A stretch of 64,000 nucleotides of DNA from Streptomyces sp. YIM 121038 (GTDB taxonomy: Bacteria; Actinomycetota; Actinomycetes; Streptomycetales; Streptomycetaceae): positions 2,232,001 through 2,296,000 of the forward strand of contig NZ_CP030771.1 of NCBI RefSeq assembly GCF_006088715.1, read 5' to 3'. Positions 1 through 7,030 of this stretch are shown piece by piece. The translations under genes and the position numbers were made by a program. Within the stretch, counting starts at the first letter, position 1. Each line of letters begins with the position of its first letter. The notes under the pieces were generated by a model that saw only the letters and a program-made list of their open reading frames with translations, had not been told where the DNA came from and did no database searches.

Positions 1-80
1 GCAGCGGGCTTCGGAGCCGACGGGGGCCGTATCAGCCCGTCCGCGTATCGGACCGCTTCGATCCGGGCCTTGCGGCATTC

Positions 81-380
81 GTGAACTCCGCCCTCAACGG
101 GCTCCATCAGCAGGTGGAGCAGCGGGCCAGGACCATCGCCGCCGAGGCGGAGAGATCGGTACGCACACGCTCCCGCGTCGACACCGGCTACATGAAGACG
201 CATGTGGAGAAGACCGTTGAGGCCGGGCGTCAGCACATCGCCATCGAATTCGGCTGGCTCAACGATGACCCCGAGTACGCGAAGTATCAGGAGTTCGGCA
301 CCCGGCGGGGCATCGCCCCGATGTTCGCGGTGAAGGGCGCCTTCGATGAGGCGCTGGCGAAGCTCAACCGGTTGATCTGA
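81..380 (+). CDS. HK97 gp10-like phage head-tail protein, possibly 5' partial
   Basis: The protein has the pattern of the HK97 gp10 family: an amphipathic N-terminal helix, an RVDTGYMK-like motif (residues about 33-40) and a KYQEFGTRRGIAPMF-like block near residues 66-80. Family members sit at the head-tail interface of siphophages. GTG at 81 is the first start in this frame, but the frame is open back to base 3 with plausible coding sequence (about 26 more residues), so the true start may lie upstream of the window. Its stop overlaps the next start, so the two are translationally coupled. No other tail gene follows, which suggests a remnant. Confidence 0.7.
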   Translation: MNSALNGLHQQVEQRARTIAAEAERSVRTRSRVDTGYMKTHVEKTVEAGRQHIAIEFGWLNDDPEYAKYQEFGTRRGIAPMFAVKGAFDEALAKLNRLI

Positions 381-607
381 TGGCGGAGCGCGAGGCCAAA
401 TCGCTACGCGCGGCCCGGGACACCAAGCTGTGCAGGCGCTGCAACCACGCGCGCAAGCGGCATACCGAGGGCGGGTGCGGCTCGGTTCCCGGCGCCCTGG
501 AGCCCTGCCTGTGCACCGGCTTCACCGACGCGATCCGCGCGAGCCTGTCCGCCTTCATCCCCCCGGAGATCGCGGCCTGGATCAACGAGCAGTCCAGGAA
601 CCTCTAA
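380..607 (+). CDS. Cys/His-rich mini-protein, copy A
   Basis: The product is 75 residues, starts inside the stop of the preceding gene, and is hypothetical. It carries a compact set of likely metal ligands: C18, C21, H23, H28, C33, C43 and C45, followed by a short helical tail. The spacing CxxCxH(4)H, then GG-C, a PGA turn and CxC, is repeated almost exactly in the product of the gene at 5341-5526 on the other strand. A zinc-binding role is inferred from the ligands. Partner and function are unknown. Confidence 0.6.
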   Translation: MAEREAKSLRAARDTKLCRRCNHARKRHTEGGCGSVPGALEPCLCTGFTDAIRASLSAFIPPEIAAWINEQSRNL

Positions 608-675
608 ACACGCTACGTAATCATCCTGCTACTCTCCGCGTCATACAGGAACGTATCCCTGGAGAGGGCACCCAC

Positions 676-957
676 ATGGCAGCACCCCCCGCAGTGCGGT
701 ACAGCAGCACACCGCAGTACGGCACCCGTAGCGCCATCGCCGAAGCCGTACTGGCGCACATGCAGCTGAGGGGCGAGACACAAGAGCAGGTAGCACGGGC
801 CATCGGCGTCACCCAGCCGAGCATCCACCGGTACGTGACCGGACAGACCGGCGTGAGGGCCGAGCACCTGATGCCGCTCGCCGAGCACTGGGGAGTGCCG
901 GTCACCAGTCTGCTGGGCCTCGACCGCATCGAGGCGGAGACGATCACCGGCCGCTGA
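676..957 (+). CDS. XRE/Cro-CI-type helix-turn-helix regulator
   Basis: The protein has 93 residues. A helix-turn-helix occupies roughly residues 24-75, with the XRE pattern TQEQVARAIGVTQPSIHRYVTG and a VPVTSLLG ending typical of phage and plasmid repressors. ATG 676 is chosen because a GGAGAGGG ribosome site lies about nine bases upstream; longer versions of the frame overlap the previous gene. It precedes the replication-type gene and is a candidate control protein for the element. A G+C-rich hairpin follows the stop closely. Confidence 0.75.
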   Translation: MAAPPAVRYSSTPQYGTRSAIAEAVLAHMQLRGETQEQVARAIGVTQPSIHRYVTGQTGVRAEHLMPLAEHWGVPVTSLLGLDRIEAETITGR

Positions 958-966
958 CACGCGAAA

Positions 967-992
967 GCCCCCCGGAGAGCAATCCAGGGGGC
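967..992 (+). terminator. Hairpin after the XRE gene
   Basis: GCCCCC (967-972) pairs with GGGGGC (987-992) about ten bases after the stop codon and is preceded by AAA. A very similar AAAGCCCCC...GGGGGC structure occurs at 3338-3365, which suggests a terminator type used repeatedly in this element. There is no clear U-run. Confidence 0.5.
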
Positions 993-1079
993 CATTAGCA
1001 GAGCGAGCAGCGGGCCCGCCCACGGGCCACTCCCTCAAACCTCACCGGCCATCGGCCAGCCCCTACACCAGGAGCCATT

Positions 1080-1325
1080 ATGTACGACCCGACCCCCACA
1101 TGGACCTTCCAAGACGCCCATGCCGAACTGCATGCCCACCGCGCGTGGGTGTCCGGATGGGGCGTGACCTGCGACTGCCACATCGGCACGGATCTACTGA
1201 TCCATCAGGGCCCTGACTGCGCACACCTGGTGGAGCACGTCCTGCCCACCGGGGACGCCGACGAGGGCGAGGTGCCACCCGCGTGGGCCCGGAAGATCAT
1301 GAGCGCACTCGGAGTCGCCGCGTGA
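1080..1325 (+). CDS. Hypothetical protein, 81 aa
   Basis: The family is not recognised. The protein is acidic, has a CDCH motif near residues 31-34 and a helical N-terminus rich in His. It begins at ATG 1080 after a GGAG site, and its TGA overlaps the GTG start of the replication-type gene by four bases, so it is probably co-translated with it. The C-terminal part (PAWARKIMSALG) looks amphipathic. The position directly before a replication-type gene suggests an accessory role, but this is inference. Confidence 0.55.
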   Translation: MYDPTPTWTFQDAHAELHAHRAWVSGWGVTCDCHIGTDLLIHQGPDCAHLVEHVLPTGDADEGEVPPAWARKIMSALGVAA

Positions 1326-2509
1326 GCATCCAGCACATCACGCTCGTCCTGGACGCCGGAGACCTCTGCGCCCAGGAGAAGGCGGTGCTCACGGCCTTCT
1401 GCAACTACACCAATCCCGCCGGACAGACCTTTGCCGGAGAAGCGCGTCTCGCCGCGACGGCGGGAATGCCTGAGCGCACGTTCCGCACCTGGCGGGCAAG
1501 GCTCGTCGAACGGGGCCTTCTGGTGTGCCGCCGGAAGGGGCGGCACGTCAAAACCGGAGGGCAGCTCACTTCTCGTACACGGGTCAATCTCGAACTGCTG
1601 GCGAAGATGCGCAACCCGGTCTTTGACCGGAAGTTCACCGACGATGACGAGCTGATTCCACTGCCCGAGGAGGGTTACAGGCCGTCAGTGGCCTCAAAGG
1701 GGGTTACAGGCCGTCAGCAGCCTCAACGTCAGGCCGTGGGCAGCCTCAACGTCAGGCCGTGGGCAGCCTCAACGTCAGGCCGTGGGCGGCCTGTCATTAA
1801 CCGTCAGGGAGCCGTTAGCGGAGCCTCAAGCGAAGCTAACGGCTCCCTCCGGGCGCCGACCACTCCAGCCGAGCCTCCGTTGGAGGCTCCGGCACGGCCG
1901 GAGCGGAATCAGGAAGAAATGAAGATGATCAGTGATGTTGAACCGCCTGCGGCGGATGAACACAGCAACGGCGCGAAGGAGTCCAGGACCCTCAAGAGCC
2001 TGCGCTCCCCGGTGACGAAGATCGACGTGTTCTCGTACTGCCCGCACGACTGGACCAGTCAGGCGGGCCAGGCGTGGCTGCACGGGGCGAAGAAGGACCT
2101 GGAGGAGCTGGCGGCCCCGATCAACTGGGCGAGGCCGCAAGGGGAGGCGGCCATGGATGACTCACTGTTCATCGAGTGGCAGGAGGACGCGCACCGGCAG
2201 GAGCGCGGCCTGTTGGAGATGCTGGCCACGCTGAGCGATCCGCAGGGACTGGACACCACGAAGCGGCGGGTCAGGGGTGACCGGCACTCGCGGGAGCGGG
2301 AGCAGGCTGCGGGAGAGCGGGAGCGGCGGGCCGAGGAGCGGGAGGCCGCACGGATGGCGAAGAAGGCGGAGGAGGACCGGAAGTACGTGCGATGGCTGGA
2401 GGGCAAGCAGCGGGCGGCACAGGAGCGGGGAGTTCCGTGTGAGTGCGCCGAGGTGATGCGGCGGACGCACCGGGAGTGCGAAGCCTGCACGAAGGTCCTG
2501 GTGGCATAA
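1322..2509 (+). CDS. Winged-helix replication-initiator-like protein of phage/plasmid type
   Basis: GTG 1322 overlaps the preceding stop and has GGAG eight bases upstream, giving 395 residues. Residues about 1-75 form a winged helix like those of phage replisome organisers (two helices, then ERTFRTWRARLVERGLL as recognition part). Residues about 130-190 are low-complexity and encoded by DNA repeats. Residues about 320-370 are a highly charged coiled coil. The C-terminus has a Cys cluster (CEC...CEAC). The central part of the gene contains five iterons and a perfect 13-bp hairpin, reminiscent of lambda O, where the origin lies inside the initiator gene. Initiator function is inferred from this layout and the fold. 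A role as regulator is the alternative. Confidence 0.6.
   Translation: MSIQHITLVLDAGDLCAQEKAVLTAFCNYTNPAGQTFAGEARLAATAGMPERTFRTWRARLVERGLLVCRRKGRHVKTGGQLTSRTRVNLELLAKMRNPVFDRKFTDDDELIPLPEEGYRPSVASKGVTGRQQPQRQAVGSLNVRPWAASTSGRGRPVINRQGAVSGASSEANGSLRAPTTPAEPPLEAPARPERNQEEMKMISDVEPPAADEHSNGAKESRTLKSLRSPVTKIDVFSYCPHDWTSQAGQAWLHGAKKDLEELAAPINWARPQGEAAMDDSLFIEWQEDAHRQERGLLEMLATLSDPQGLDTTKRRVRGDRHSREREQAAGERERRAEEREAARMAKKAEEDRKYVRWLEGKQRAAQERGVPCECAEVMRRTHRECEACTKVLVA
1679..1889. repeat. Five-iteron array plus hairpins: candidate replication origin inside the gene
   Basis: Five copies of AGGCCGTSRGYRGCCT start at 1679, 1708, 1731, 1754 and 1777. The last steps are exact 23-bp tandem repeats (1718-1786), a period not divisible by three, so selection on the DNA is more likely than on the protein. 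Then follow a perfect 13-bp inverted repeat (GGGAGCCGTTAGC at 1807-1819 with its complement at 1835-1847) and an 8-bp hairpin (GAGCCTCC at 1871-1878 with 1882-1889). A comparatively A/T-rich, purine-rich strip lies at about 1907-1950. Iterons plus dyads plus an A/T-rich strip within an initiator-like gene is the arrangement expected of an origin. Confidence 0.55.
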
Positions 2510-2575
2510 GCGACAAATGTGGCGTTTGTGCGCTGAGTAACGTTAGATCGGGCCCAGAAAGACCGGAGGTCGCCC

Positions 2576-2929
2576 ATGGGGTACGGCACGCCGACCATGT
2601 CCAACCTGCTCGGCATCGGCGTTGACGACGTCATCGAGTGGATCGGCTGCCAGCCGGAGCGGCAGGCGCTGCGCCAGGCGATCAACGCCGAGTTCGGCCA
2701 CCGGGGACTGACCGGCCGCCAGGTCTCGTACCTGCTCTGGAAGGCCAGCGGTCGGGGCCTGCTACATGCCCGCCGCCCGGAGCCGCAGCTGATGGAGACC
2801 CCGTACGGCCTGATGAAGGTCTTCCCGGAGAAGCAGGCGATCTGGTCGACGTGGGATCCGCGGGCGCCGGAGTACCGCTTCCAGGGACCGAGGACAGAGC
2901 AGGGCGCTCCTCGGCGAGGCTGGTACTGA
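2576..2929 (+). CDS. Hypothetical protein, 117 aa
   Basis: The family is not recognised. ATG 2576 is preceded by GGAGG at ideal spacing. The sequence reads like a small folded domain: a helical segment (IEWIGCQPERQALRQAI), then LTGRQVSYLLWKASGRGL, then a beta-rich C-terminal half (GLMKVFPEKQAIWSTW). The N-terminal half could be a DNA-binding helical domain, but no diagnostic motif is present. It lies downstream of the replication-type gene and is followed by a long non-coding stretch. Confidence 0.55.
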   Translation: MGYGTPTMSNLLGIGVDDVIEWIGCQPERQALRQAINAEFGHRGLTGRQVSYLLWKASGRGLLHARRPEPQLMETPYGLMKVFPEKQAIWSTWDPRAPEYRFQGPRTEQGAPRRGWY

Positions 2930-3337
2930 CGCCCGGAGATGGGCCGCATGCCCGCGTAAGGGCTTCGGGATCCCCCTCCGCCCGCTTCCTCGTCCGGCAT
3001 CCTGAGCGGCCCTCAGATCGCCGCACAGCAAAGCTCGGCGACTCGTGGGGCGCATGGTGGTCAGCGTGGCGTCACGGAGCCCTCGGCCACCCAGAAGAGG
3101 CCACGGCCGCGCCTTGCGGCAGGCAAGAAGGCCCTGCATGGCCTCGTGAGCGCCTTTCGTCCCCTCGAAGGTCTCATCCGTCACGGACTCCCCTGAGAGG
3201 CCGCCAGGCGGCCGTCTGTGGCCTTGAGTTGAGAGCAGCGTGGGGCGCATGTGACGACGGAGGCACCGAGGGACGTGAGGAGCAGGCGAGGCGGCCCCTT
3301 CAAGCTCAGGCCGGAGCACCCGCCCGGGGACACGACA

Positions 3338-3365
3338 AAGCCCCCGGAGGGAGGCCCAGGGGCTT
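3338..3365 (+). terminator. Terminator-like hairpin
   Basis: AAGCCCC (3338-3344) pairs with GGGGCTT (3359-3365). It resembles the hairpin at 967-992 in both stem and flanks and probably ends transcripts coming from the 2576 gene. Confidence 0.45.
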
Positions 3366-3403
3366 GGTCGCTATCCGTAGCGTCGTCTGTCCCAGTTTCG
3401 CAC

Positions 3404-3436
3404 ACCACCAGGGATTTCAGGTAATTATCTGGTGGT
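3404..3436 (+). promoter_or_regulatory. Palindrome upstream of the Phd-type gene (candidate autoregulatory operator)
   Basis: ACCACCAG (3404-3411) and CTGGTGGT (3429-3436) form a perfect inverted repeat ending 23 bases before the AAGGAGG site of the antitoxin-like gene. The spacer is A/T-rich. Phd/YefM proteins commonly repress their own promoters by binding palindromes, so this is the natural candidate operator. Confidence 0.5.
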
Positions 3437-3469
3437 TGCGAGCGAGTTGACCACCCGTAAGGAGGGCGT

Positions 3470-3727
3470 ATGCCGACGCTGCCGGTATCTCAGGCCGCGA
3501 AGATCTTGACTTCTGTGTGCGAGGCGGAGGTGATGGGGCAGGGGCTGACGGTGACGATCACCAAGAACGGCAAGCCGATCGCGGACTTGGTCCCGCACAC
3601 CGGCACGTCCTCCGTGTCGGAGACGCCCGAGAAGACGCACCCCACGATCGCGTGCAAGAGCTGCGGGCGCCCGTTGGCCGTGTCGCTGGATCCGGAGCCC
3701 TGCTGTTCCTCGCCCCGCTTCGAGTGA
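3470..3727 (+). CDS. Phd/YefM-type antitoxin-like protein with C-terminal Cys motif
   Basis: Residues 4-42 match the Phd/YefM fold: VSQAAKILTSVCEAE helix, a turn, TVTITKNGKPIADLVP strand-turn-strand. Such proteins neutralise a toxin and repress their own operon. An excellent AAGGAGG site precedes the start. Two things are odd. No toxin gene follows; instead there is a strong terminator and a convergent recombinase gene. The C-terminal 30 residues, normally the toxin-binding tail, carry C62xxC65 and C78C79, a possible small zinc site. It may be an orphan antitoxin or a re-purposed regulator. Confidence 0.65.
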   Translation: MPTLPVSQAAKILTSVCEAEVMGQGLTVTITKNGKPIADLVPHTGTSSVSETPEKTHPTIACKSCGRPLAVSLDPEPCCSSPRFE

Positions 3728-3742
3728 GGGGCCCGGACAGGG

Positions 3743-3788
3743 CGATGCCCCCGGTCCGTCACTCCCTTACGGGGAACCGGGGGCATCG
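3743..3788. terminator. Bidirectional terminator between antitoxin-like and recombinase genes
   Basis: A perfect 13-bp stem is formed by CGATGCCCCCGGT (3743-3755) and its complement (3776-3788) with a 20-base loop. It lies between two convergent genes and can serve both. There is no U-run. Confidence 0.65.
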
Positions 3789-3833
3789 ATGACGCGGTTA
3801 CGCGATCAAGGCTACGGCCTGCGAGGCTGGCGC

Positions 3834-4703
3834 CTATGCCATCGCCTCCCCCTCCTGGAGGAGCCGGTACACCGTCGCCCGGGACGGGTTCTTCAGCTTG
3901 CCCTTGGCGTCCTTGAAGGTGACGGCGTCACAGATCTCCGGAACGCTCATGCCGCCATCCTTGAGCGCCCTCACCTGCGCAGCCATGGCCGTGGTGCCCA
4001 CGACGGGGCGCCCGACGGTCTTGCCGTTCTTGCGGGCGGTCCCCTGTCCGCGCAGCACCTTCTCCCGGATGCTCTCGCGCTTCCGCTCCGCCAGTACCGC
4101 GAAGATCTTGAACAACGTGTTGTCCCCGTCGGGGCGGTGCTCTCCAGCCAGGGGCCCGGACAGGATCCGCAGGGTGATGCCGTTGGTGCGCAGTGTCTCG
4201 GCGTCCTTCACCATCTCGTCGGCGTCACGGCCGATGCGCTCTTCGTCGGTGACGACCAGGGTGACGGCCAGCCCGAACCGGCGAGCCTGTACCGCTTCAT
4301 CGAGAACGTGTTGCCAGGCGTGGCGCTTGTCGCGCTCACGGGTTGACTCGTTCTCGGCATGGATGTGCTCGGGTGATACCCCGTAGTCGGTAAGCGCGTC
4401 CACCTGGGATGCGGTGCTCTGCTTGGACGTGGACACCCGGGCGTACCCCAGAAGCAACAGCGCGGTCGCGGTGGCCACGGTGGTGCGGGGGGTGCGGTAG
4501 TCGGTGCCCCGGCCGCGAGGGACGACCACACGCTTCGCCTTGGCCAGCTCCGGCACCAGAGACGTACGGGACGTGTGGTAGCTGGCAGCAGGGGCGCCGG
4601 ATGCAGTGCGGCAGGGGTGGCCCTGCTCGGCGGTGCAGGTGGAGCACGCCTCGGACTCAGCAAGCGCGATGGTCTCTTCGTCGGTGCGTGTGGTGTTCGC
4701 CAT
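3834..4703 (-). CDS. Small serine recombinase (resolvase/invertase type) with N-terminal zinc-finger extension
   Basis: This is a 289-residue site-specific recombinase. The catalytic domain begins near residue 83: LGYARVST gives the nucleophile Ser91 with R89, ERIGRD supplies an active-site Arg, and AERKRESIREKV near 205-216 is the E-helix region. A GRPVV linker and a Hin-like helix-turn-helix occupy about 225-289. It is unusual in having about 80 extra residues at the front with C20, C23, C31 and H43 in the pattern CxxC...PCRT.SG.....H, a small zinc finger common in actinophage and mobile-element proteins. No clear ribosome site precedes ATG 4703. The promoter region is packed with GTCTCACAAG repeats. 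It probably moves or resolves the element. Confidence 0.85.
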   Translation of the reverse strand: MANTTRTDEETIALAESEACSTCTAEQGHPCRTASGAPAASYHTSRTSLVPELAKAKRVVVPRGRGTDYRTPRTTVATATALLLLGYARVSTSKQSTASQVDALTDYGVSPEHIHAENESTRERDKRHAWQHVLDEAVQARRFGLAVTLVVTDEERIGRDADEMVKDAETLRTNGITLRILSGPLAGEHRPDGDNTLFKIFAVLAERKRESIREKVLRGQGTARKNGKTVGRPVVGTTAMAAQVRALKDGGMSVPEICDAVTFKDAKGKLKNPSRATVYRLLQEGEAMA

Positions 4704-4710
4704 GCCAACA

Positions 4711-4823
4711 GTCTCACAAGACTGTCTCTAAAAGTCAAGATTGGGAGACGGCTTGTGAGACTGACGTAGTGGAGATTCCAGGTCGCGAGCCACCTGTCTC
4801 ACAAACAAGTGCTTGTGAGACAG
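4711..4823. promoter_or_regulatory. Four GTCTCACAAG-type repeats upstream of the recombinase
   Basis: GTCTCACAAG at 4711-4720 faces its complement at 4752-4761. A second, tighter pair is CTGTCTCACAA at 4794-4804 facing TTGTGAGACAG at 4813-4823 (perfect 11-bp arms, 8-base spacer). On the minus strand a TTGACT hexamer (4738-4733) lies between the first pair, where a recombinase promoter would be. The arrangement suits either operators for autoregulation or the paired half-sites of a resolvase recombination site. Confidence 0.6.
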
Positions 4824-5340
4824 AGACCACAGGACGGAGAGACACAGGAGCAGGGACGCCTACGCCCACTCGGGCCATCGGGTCACCCGCTCCTCGCCAC
4901 CCGACCCACCATCCTCCGCTACGTACGTCGGTGAGTGGCACAGCAGGCAGGGGCGGCAAGCAGGGCCGAGGCGAGCGGCACGAAGACGGCGAAGACCACC
5001 ACGCCAGACCAGCACCACCCCCGGTCGCACACCTCGCTGCCCAAGTCGGAGAGGAGGAGGGACACACAATGCACTGCGCATGTACATCACTCATACACAT
5101 ACATGCATACATGTAACTAACAAGACACATCAGACACAGAGCACAGCACACAGCAGGGAACAGGAAACAGACCGGAACAGAAAACCTGCTGGCCCGGCAG
5201 GCGAGGCGCGCGAGCTAGGAGTTGTCGAAACAGAAAATCAAATACGTTTTCGAACTGCCTGATTGGGACCCGATTCAGGGCCATGCATCCGTCTCCGCGT
5301 GGGCTCCGTGGGCTGGCCTCGCGTGGGCTCCGTGGACCGG
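4824..5340. other. Intergenic region, unusual base composition, no convincing gene
   Basis: About 5080-5260 is A/C-rich on the plus strand and lower in GC than anything else in the window. It includes the near-palindromic ACATGCATACATGT area around 5100-5115. A 16-bp direct repeat (CGCGTGGGCTCCGTGG) occurs at 5296-5311 and 5320-5335. A TTG-initiated frame from 5222 was considered and rejected as a gene because it runs antisense into the 5341-5526 gene. Confidence 0.45.
5178..5201 (-). terminator. Rho-independent terminator for the 5822-5341 operon
   Basis: On the minus strand CCTGC (5201-5197) pairs with GCAGG (5189-5185) and is followed directly by TTTTCTGTT, a proper U-rich tail. It lies 140 bases after the last stop of the two-gene operon. 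Confidence 0.6.
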
Positions 5341-5526
5341 CTACGCGGAGGCTGGCTCGGCGGTCCGCCCGGGGTTCATCCGGAAGCGGTGGCACTGGCA
5401 CGGCGTCATCGCCCCGGGGATCCCCTCGCACGCTCCGCCGTCCTTGTGCCGCTTCTCGACGTGCTGACACACCGCGCAGATCCTCGCGATCCGGCCGGGC
5501 TCAAGCCCCCCGATCGCCTTCGTCAC
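5341..5526 (-). CDS. Cys/His-rich mini-protein, copy B
   Basis: The product has 61 residues with the ligand set C17, C20, H22, H27, C33, C43 and C45, matching copy A at 380-607 in order and spacing, including the KRH and PGA elements. Its ATG overlaps the stop of the upstream gene (5523-5822), so the pair is translationally coupled. It is probably zinc-binding. The two copies sit on opposite sides and strands of the replication/recombination block, which suggests either duplication or independent phage modules. Confidence 0.55.
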   Translation of the reverse strand: MTKAIGGLEPGRIARICAVCQHVEKRHKDGGACEGIPGAMTPCQCHRFRMNPGRTAEPASA

Positions 5527-5822
5527 GGCCCGCCCTCCACCATCACGGCTCGGGCCTTCTCCAGCTCCTCAATCGCCACCTGCATCGCCGTCAGCCCCGG
5601 CGAGGCGCCCTGCTCCTCCAGGCCGCCCACCATGATGTGCAGCACCACCAGGGCCGCATCCGTCAGGGCCGCAGCGTCCGGCATCCGCTCCAGGAAGCCC
5701 CTCGTCCACGCGGAGGCGTATTCGTCCCCCGTGACCCTCGCCCCCTCGGCGGCGGCCTGGAGTGCATGTGCCGCCCGCCTGCCTGCCGCCTCGCCCGCTG
5801 CTGGTGTGTGCCGGATGTCCAT
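5523..5822 (-). CDS. Hypothetical protein, 99 aa, mostly helical
   Basis: This is the first gene of a two-gene operon, with GGAGG upstream of ATG 5822. The product is Ala- and Glu-rich and predicted helical: AAGRRAAHALQAAAEG, LTDAALVVLHIMVGGLEEQG and AMQVAIEELEKARAVM. No family is recognised; small helical phage accessory proteins look like this. The last codons overlap the start of the Cys/His mini-protein. Confidence 0.55.
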   Translation of the reverse strand: MDIRHTPAAGEAAGRRAAHALQAAAEGARVTGDEYASAWTRGFLERMPDAAALTDAALVVLHIMVGGLEEQGASPGLTAMQVAIEELEKARAVMVEGGP

Positions 5823-5850
5823 ACGAAGGCCCCTCCTTGGGTGCCGGAAA

Positions 5851-5887
5851 CAGAAAACGACCCGGATCTCTCCAGGGTCGTTTTCTG
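5851..5887. terminator. Strong bidirectional terminator
   Basis: A perfect 13-bp stem (CAGAAAACGACCC at 5851-5863 with its complement at 5875-5887) has an 11-base loop. Both ends carry TTTTCTG, so U-rich tails exist on either strand. It closes the transcript of the capsid-protease gene. Confidence 0.8.
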
Positions 5888-5933
5888 GATCGCAGAAAAA
5901 TTTCGCTGGGATTTTCTACGGGGGGGCGGCCCC

Positions 5934-6989
5934 TCAGTAGAGAGGTCCAGTCATCTCGCCGGACGTGCCACCGGACGCATCCCCGTACGGCTTCATGGAG
6001 AGAAGGTCATCGATCTCGCGAATGGTGTCCGCCGAGGGATAGCCGTTGCCGTGTGCCGACTCGCTCAGACGCCGGGGGCCCTGCAAATCGCGCATCGTCA
6101 CGCCGCCGCCCTTCATCTCGCGGCGAAGCGTCGTCAGGTGGTACCGCTCCATATGGATGGCCTCGGTCAGGTTCTGCCCCGGGGCGTAGTCTTCGGCCAG
6201 CCGGACCATGGAGGACACCGGAAGACCGGATTGGATGATCTGGGCAATGATCTGACCCAGGCTCAGAGCCTTTCGGGCCTTCTCGTACTCTGCGGCGGTC
6301 CGCTCCTCAAGGGCGCTGATCGCTTCGAGAGTCTTCCGCTGCTCTGCGGACGCCTCCTTCAGTAGCTTGTGCTCTTCGCTCAGTGCCGCACAAGCACTCT
6401 TCTTCGCGATGCTCATCGACTTGATGTTCCGGGAAACCGATGCCCCGATGGACTTGAGTTCTTCCATCGGGTCACTCTTCACTGCGGACTCGGTCATGGT
6501 GACGAGCCTTCCTCCCGCGCATGCGCGGGTGACGACATCTGCGGAAAGCCCCTGGGTGATGGACGTGATGGTCCGCCGCCCGGATGGGGCCTCTTCGACT
6601 TCTCCGGCCGCCCGGATGGACAGGCCGATGACGGGGGCGAGCGTGGCGAGGCGCGTCCGGAATTCCGGGATGAACTGGATCCGGGCGAACAGTCCCCGCC
6701 CGTCCGCGGATTCCTCGAACCGGGCTGCGTCCACGAGATAGCCGATGAGGTCCTTCACGCTCCGCTCGGGGCGCTCTGAGTCCTCGTCGGGCGTCGGGTG
6801 GTCGGAGTAGACGTGTGTGCCCGCCGGGAACGCGGTAGGGCCATCCCTGCGCAGCACCTCGGCAGGGTAGTAGCCGCTGGCGCCCTGCACATCGGCCTCG
6901 ATGAGCCGGGCCCGCCAGATGCCTTTGCCCCCGGCCTCCGGACCGGATGGCACCAGCGGGGAGGCTTCGGTCAGGACCGCGTGGACCAC
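5934..6989 (-). CDS. Phage capsid maturation protease with scaffold-like C-terminus; 5' end probably frameshifted
   Basis: The protein is 351 residues from GTG 6989. Residues about 22-165 resemble actinophage prohead proteases: the GYYPAEVLRRDGP block, HVYSDHP with the likely catalytic His64, GLSIRA with the likely nucleophile Ser124, and TRACAGG. Residues about 190-255 form a coiled coil rich in Glu and Lys, as in protease-scaffold fusions that build the procapsid. GTG 6989 is only the best start left in this frame. An ATG at 7030 with GGAGG eight bases upstream lies in another frame and would join this one if the G-run at 6995-6999 had one more base. No capsid or portal gene is nearby. Confidence 0.75.
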   Translation of the reverse strand: MVHAVLTEASPLVPSGPEAGGKGIWRARLIEADVQGASGYYPAEVLRRDGPTAFPAGTHVYSDHPTPDEDSERPERSVKDLIGYLVDAARFEESADGRGLFARIQFIPEFRTRLATLAPVIGLSIRAAGEVEEAPSGRRTITSITQGLSADVVTRACAGGRLVTMTESAVKSDPMEELKSIGASVSRNIKSMSIAKKSACAALSEEHKLLKEASAEQRKTLEAISALEERTAAEYEKARKALSLGQIIAQIIQSGLPVSSMVRLAEDYAPGQNLTEAIHMERYHLTTLRREMKGGGVTMRDLQGPRRLSESAHGNGYPSADTIREIDDLLSMKPYGDASGGTSGEMTGPLY

Positions 6990-7030
6990 CGGATCCCCCT
7001 CGTAACGATGAGTAGTTGTTCGTCACTCAT

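Larger units (their letters stand above)
2930..3469. other. Intergenic region, 540 bp, no convincing gene
   Basis: Frames here show no ribosome sites and no consistent third-position GC pattern. What can be seen is a terminator-like hairpin at 3338-3365 and a palindrome at 3404-3436 in front of the Phd-type gene. The stretch may be decayed coding DNA. Confidence 0.5.

Noticed and set aside
1718-1786. The 23-bp repeats as a CRISPR array
   Set aside because: Repeats are directly adjacent without spacers and lie inside a gene.
4409-5116. Plus-strand frame antisense to the recombinase
   Set aside because: Cys/Arg/Pro-rich shadow of the recombinase N-terminus continuing into non-coding DNA.
5222-5467. 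TTG-started frame beginning MSKQKIKYVFELPDWD with an AWAPW repeat
   Set aside because: Start overlaps its only ribosome-like site, the frame runs antisense through the better supported 5341-5526 gene, and the repeat is explained by a 16-bp DNA repeat.
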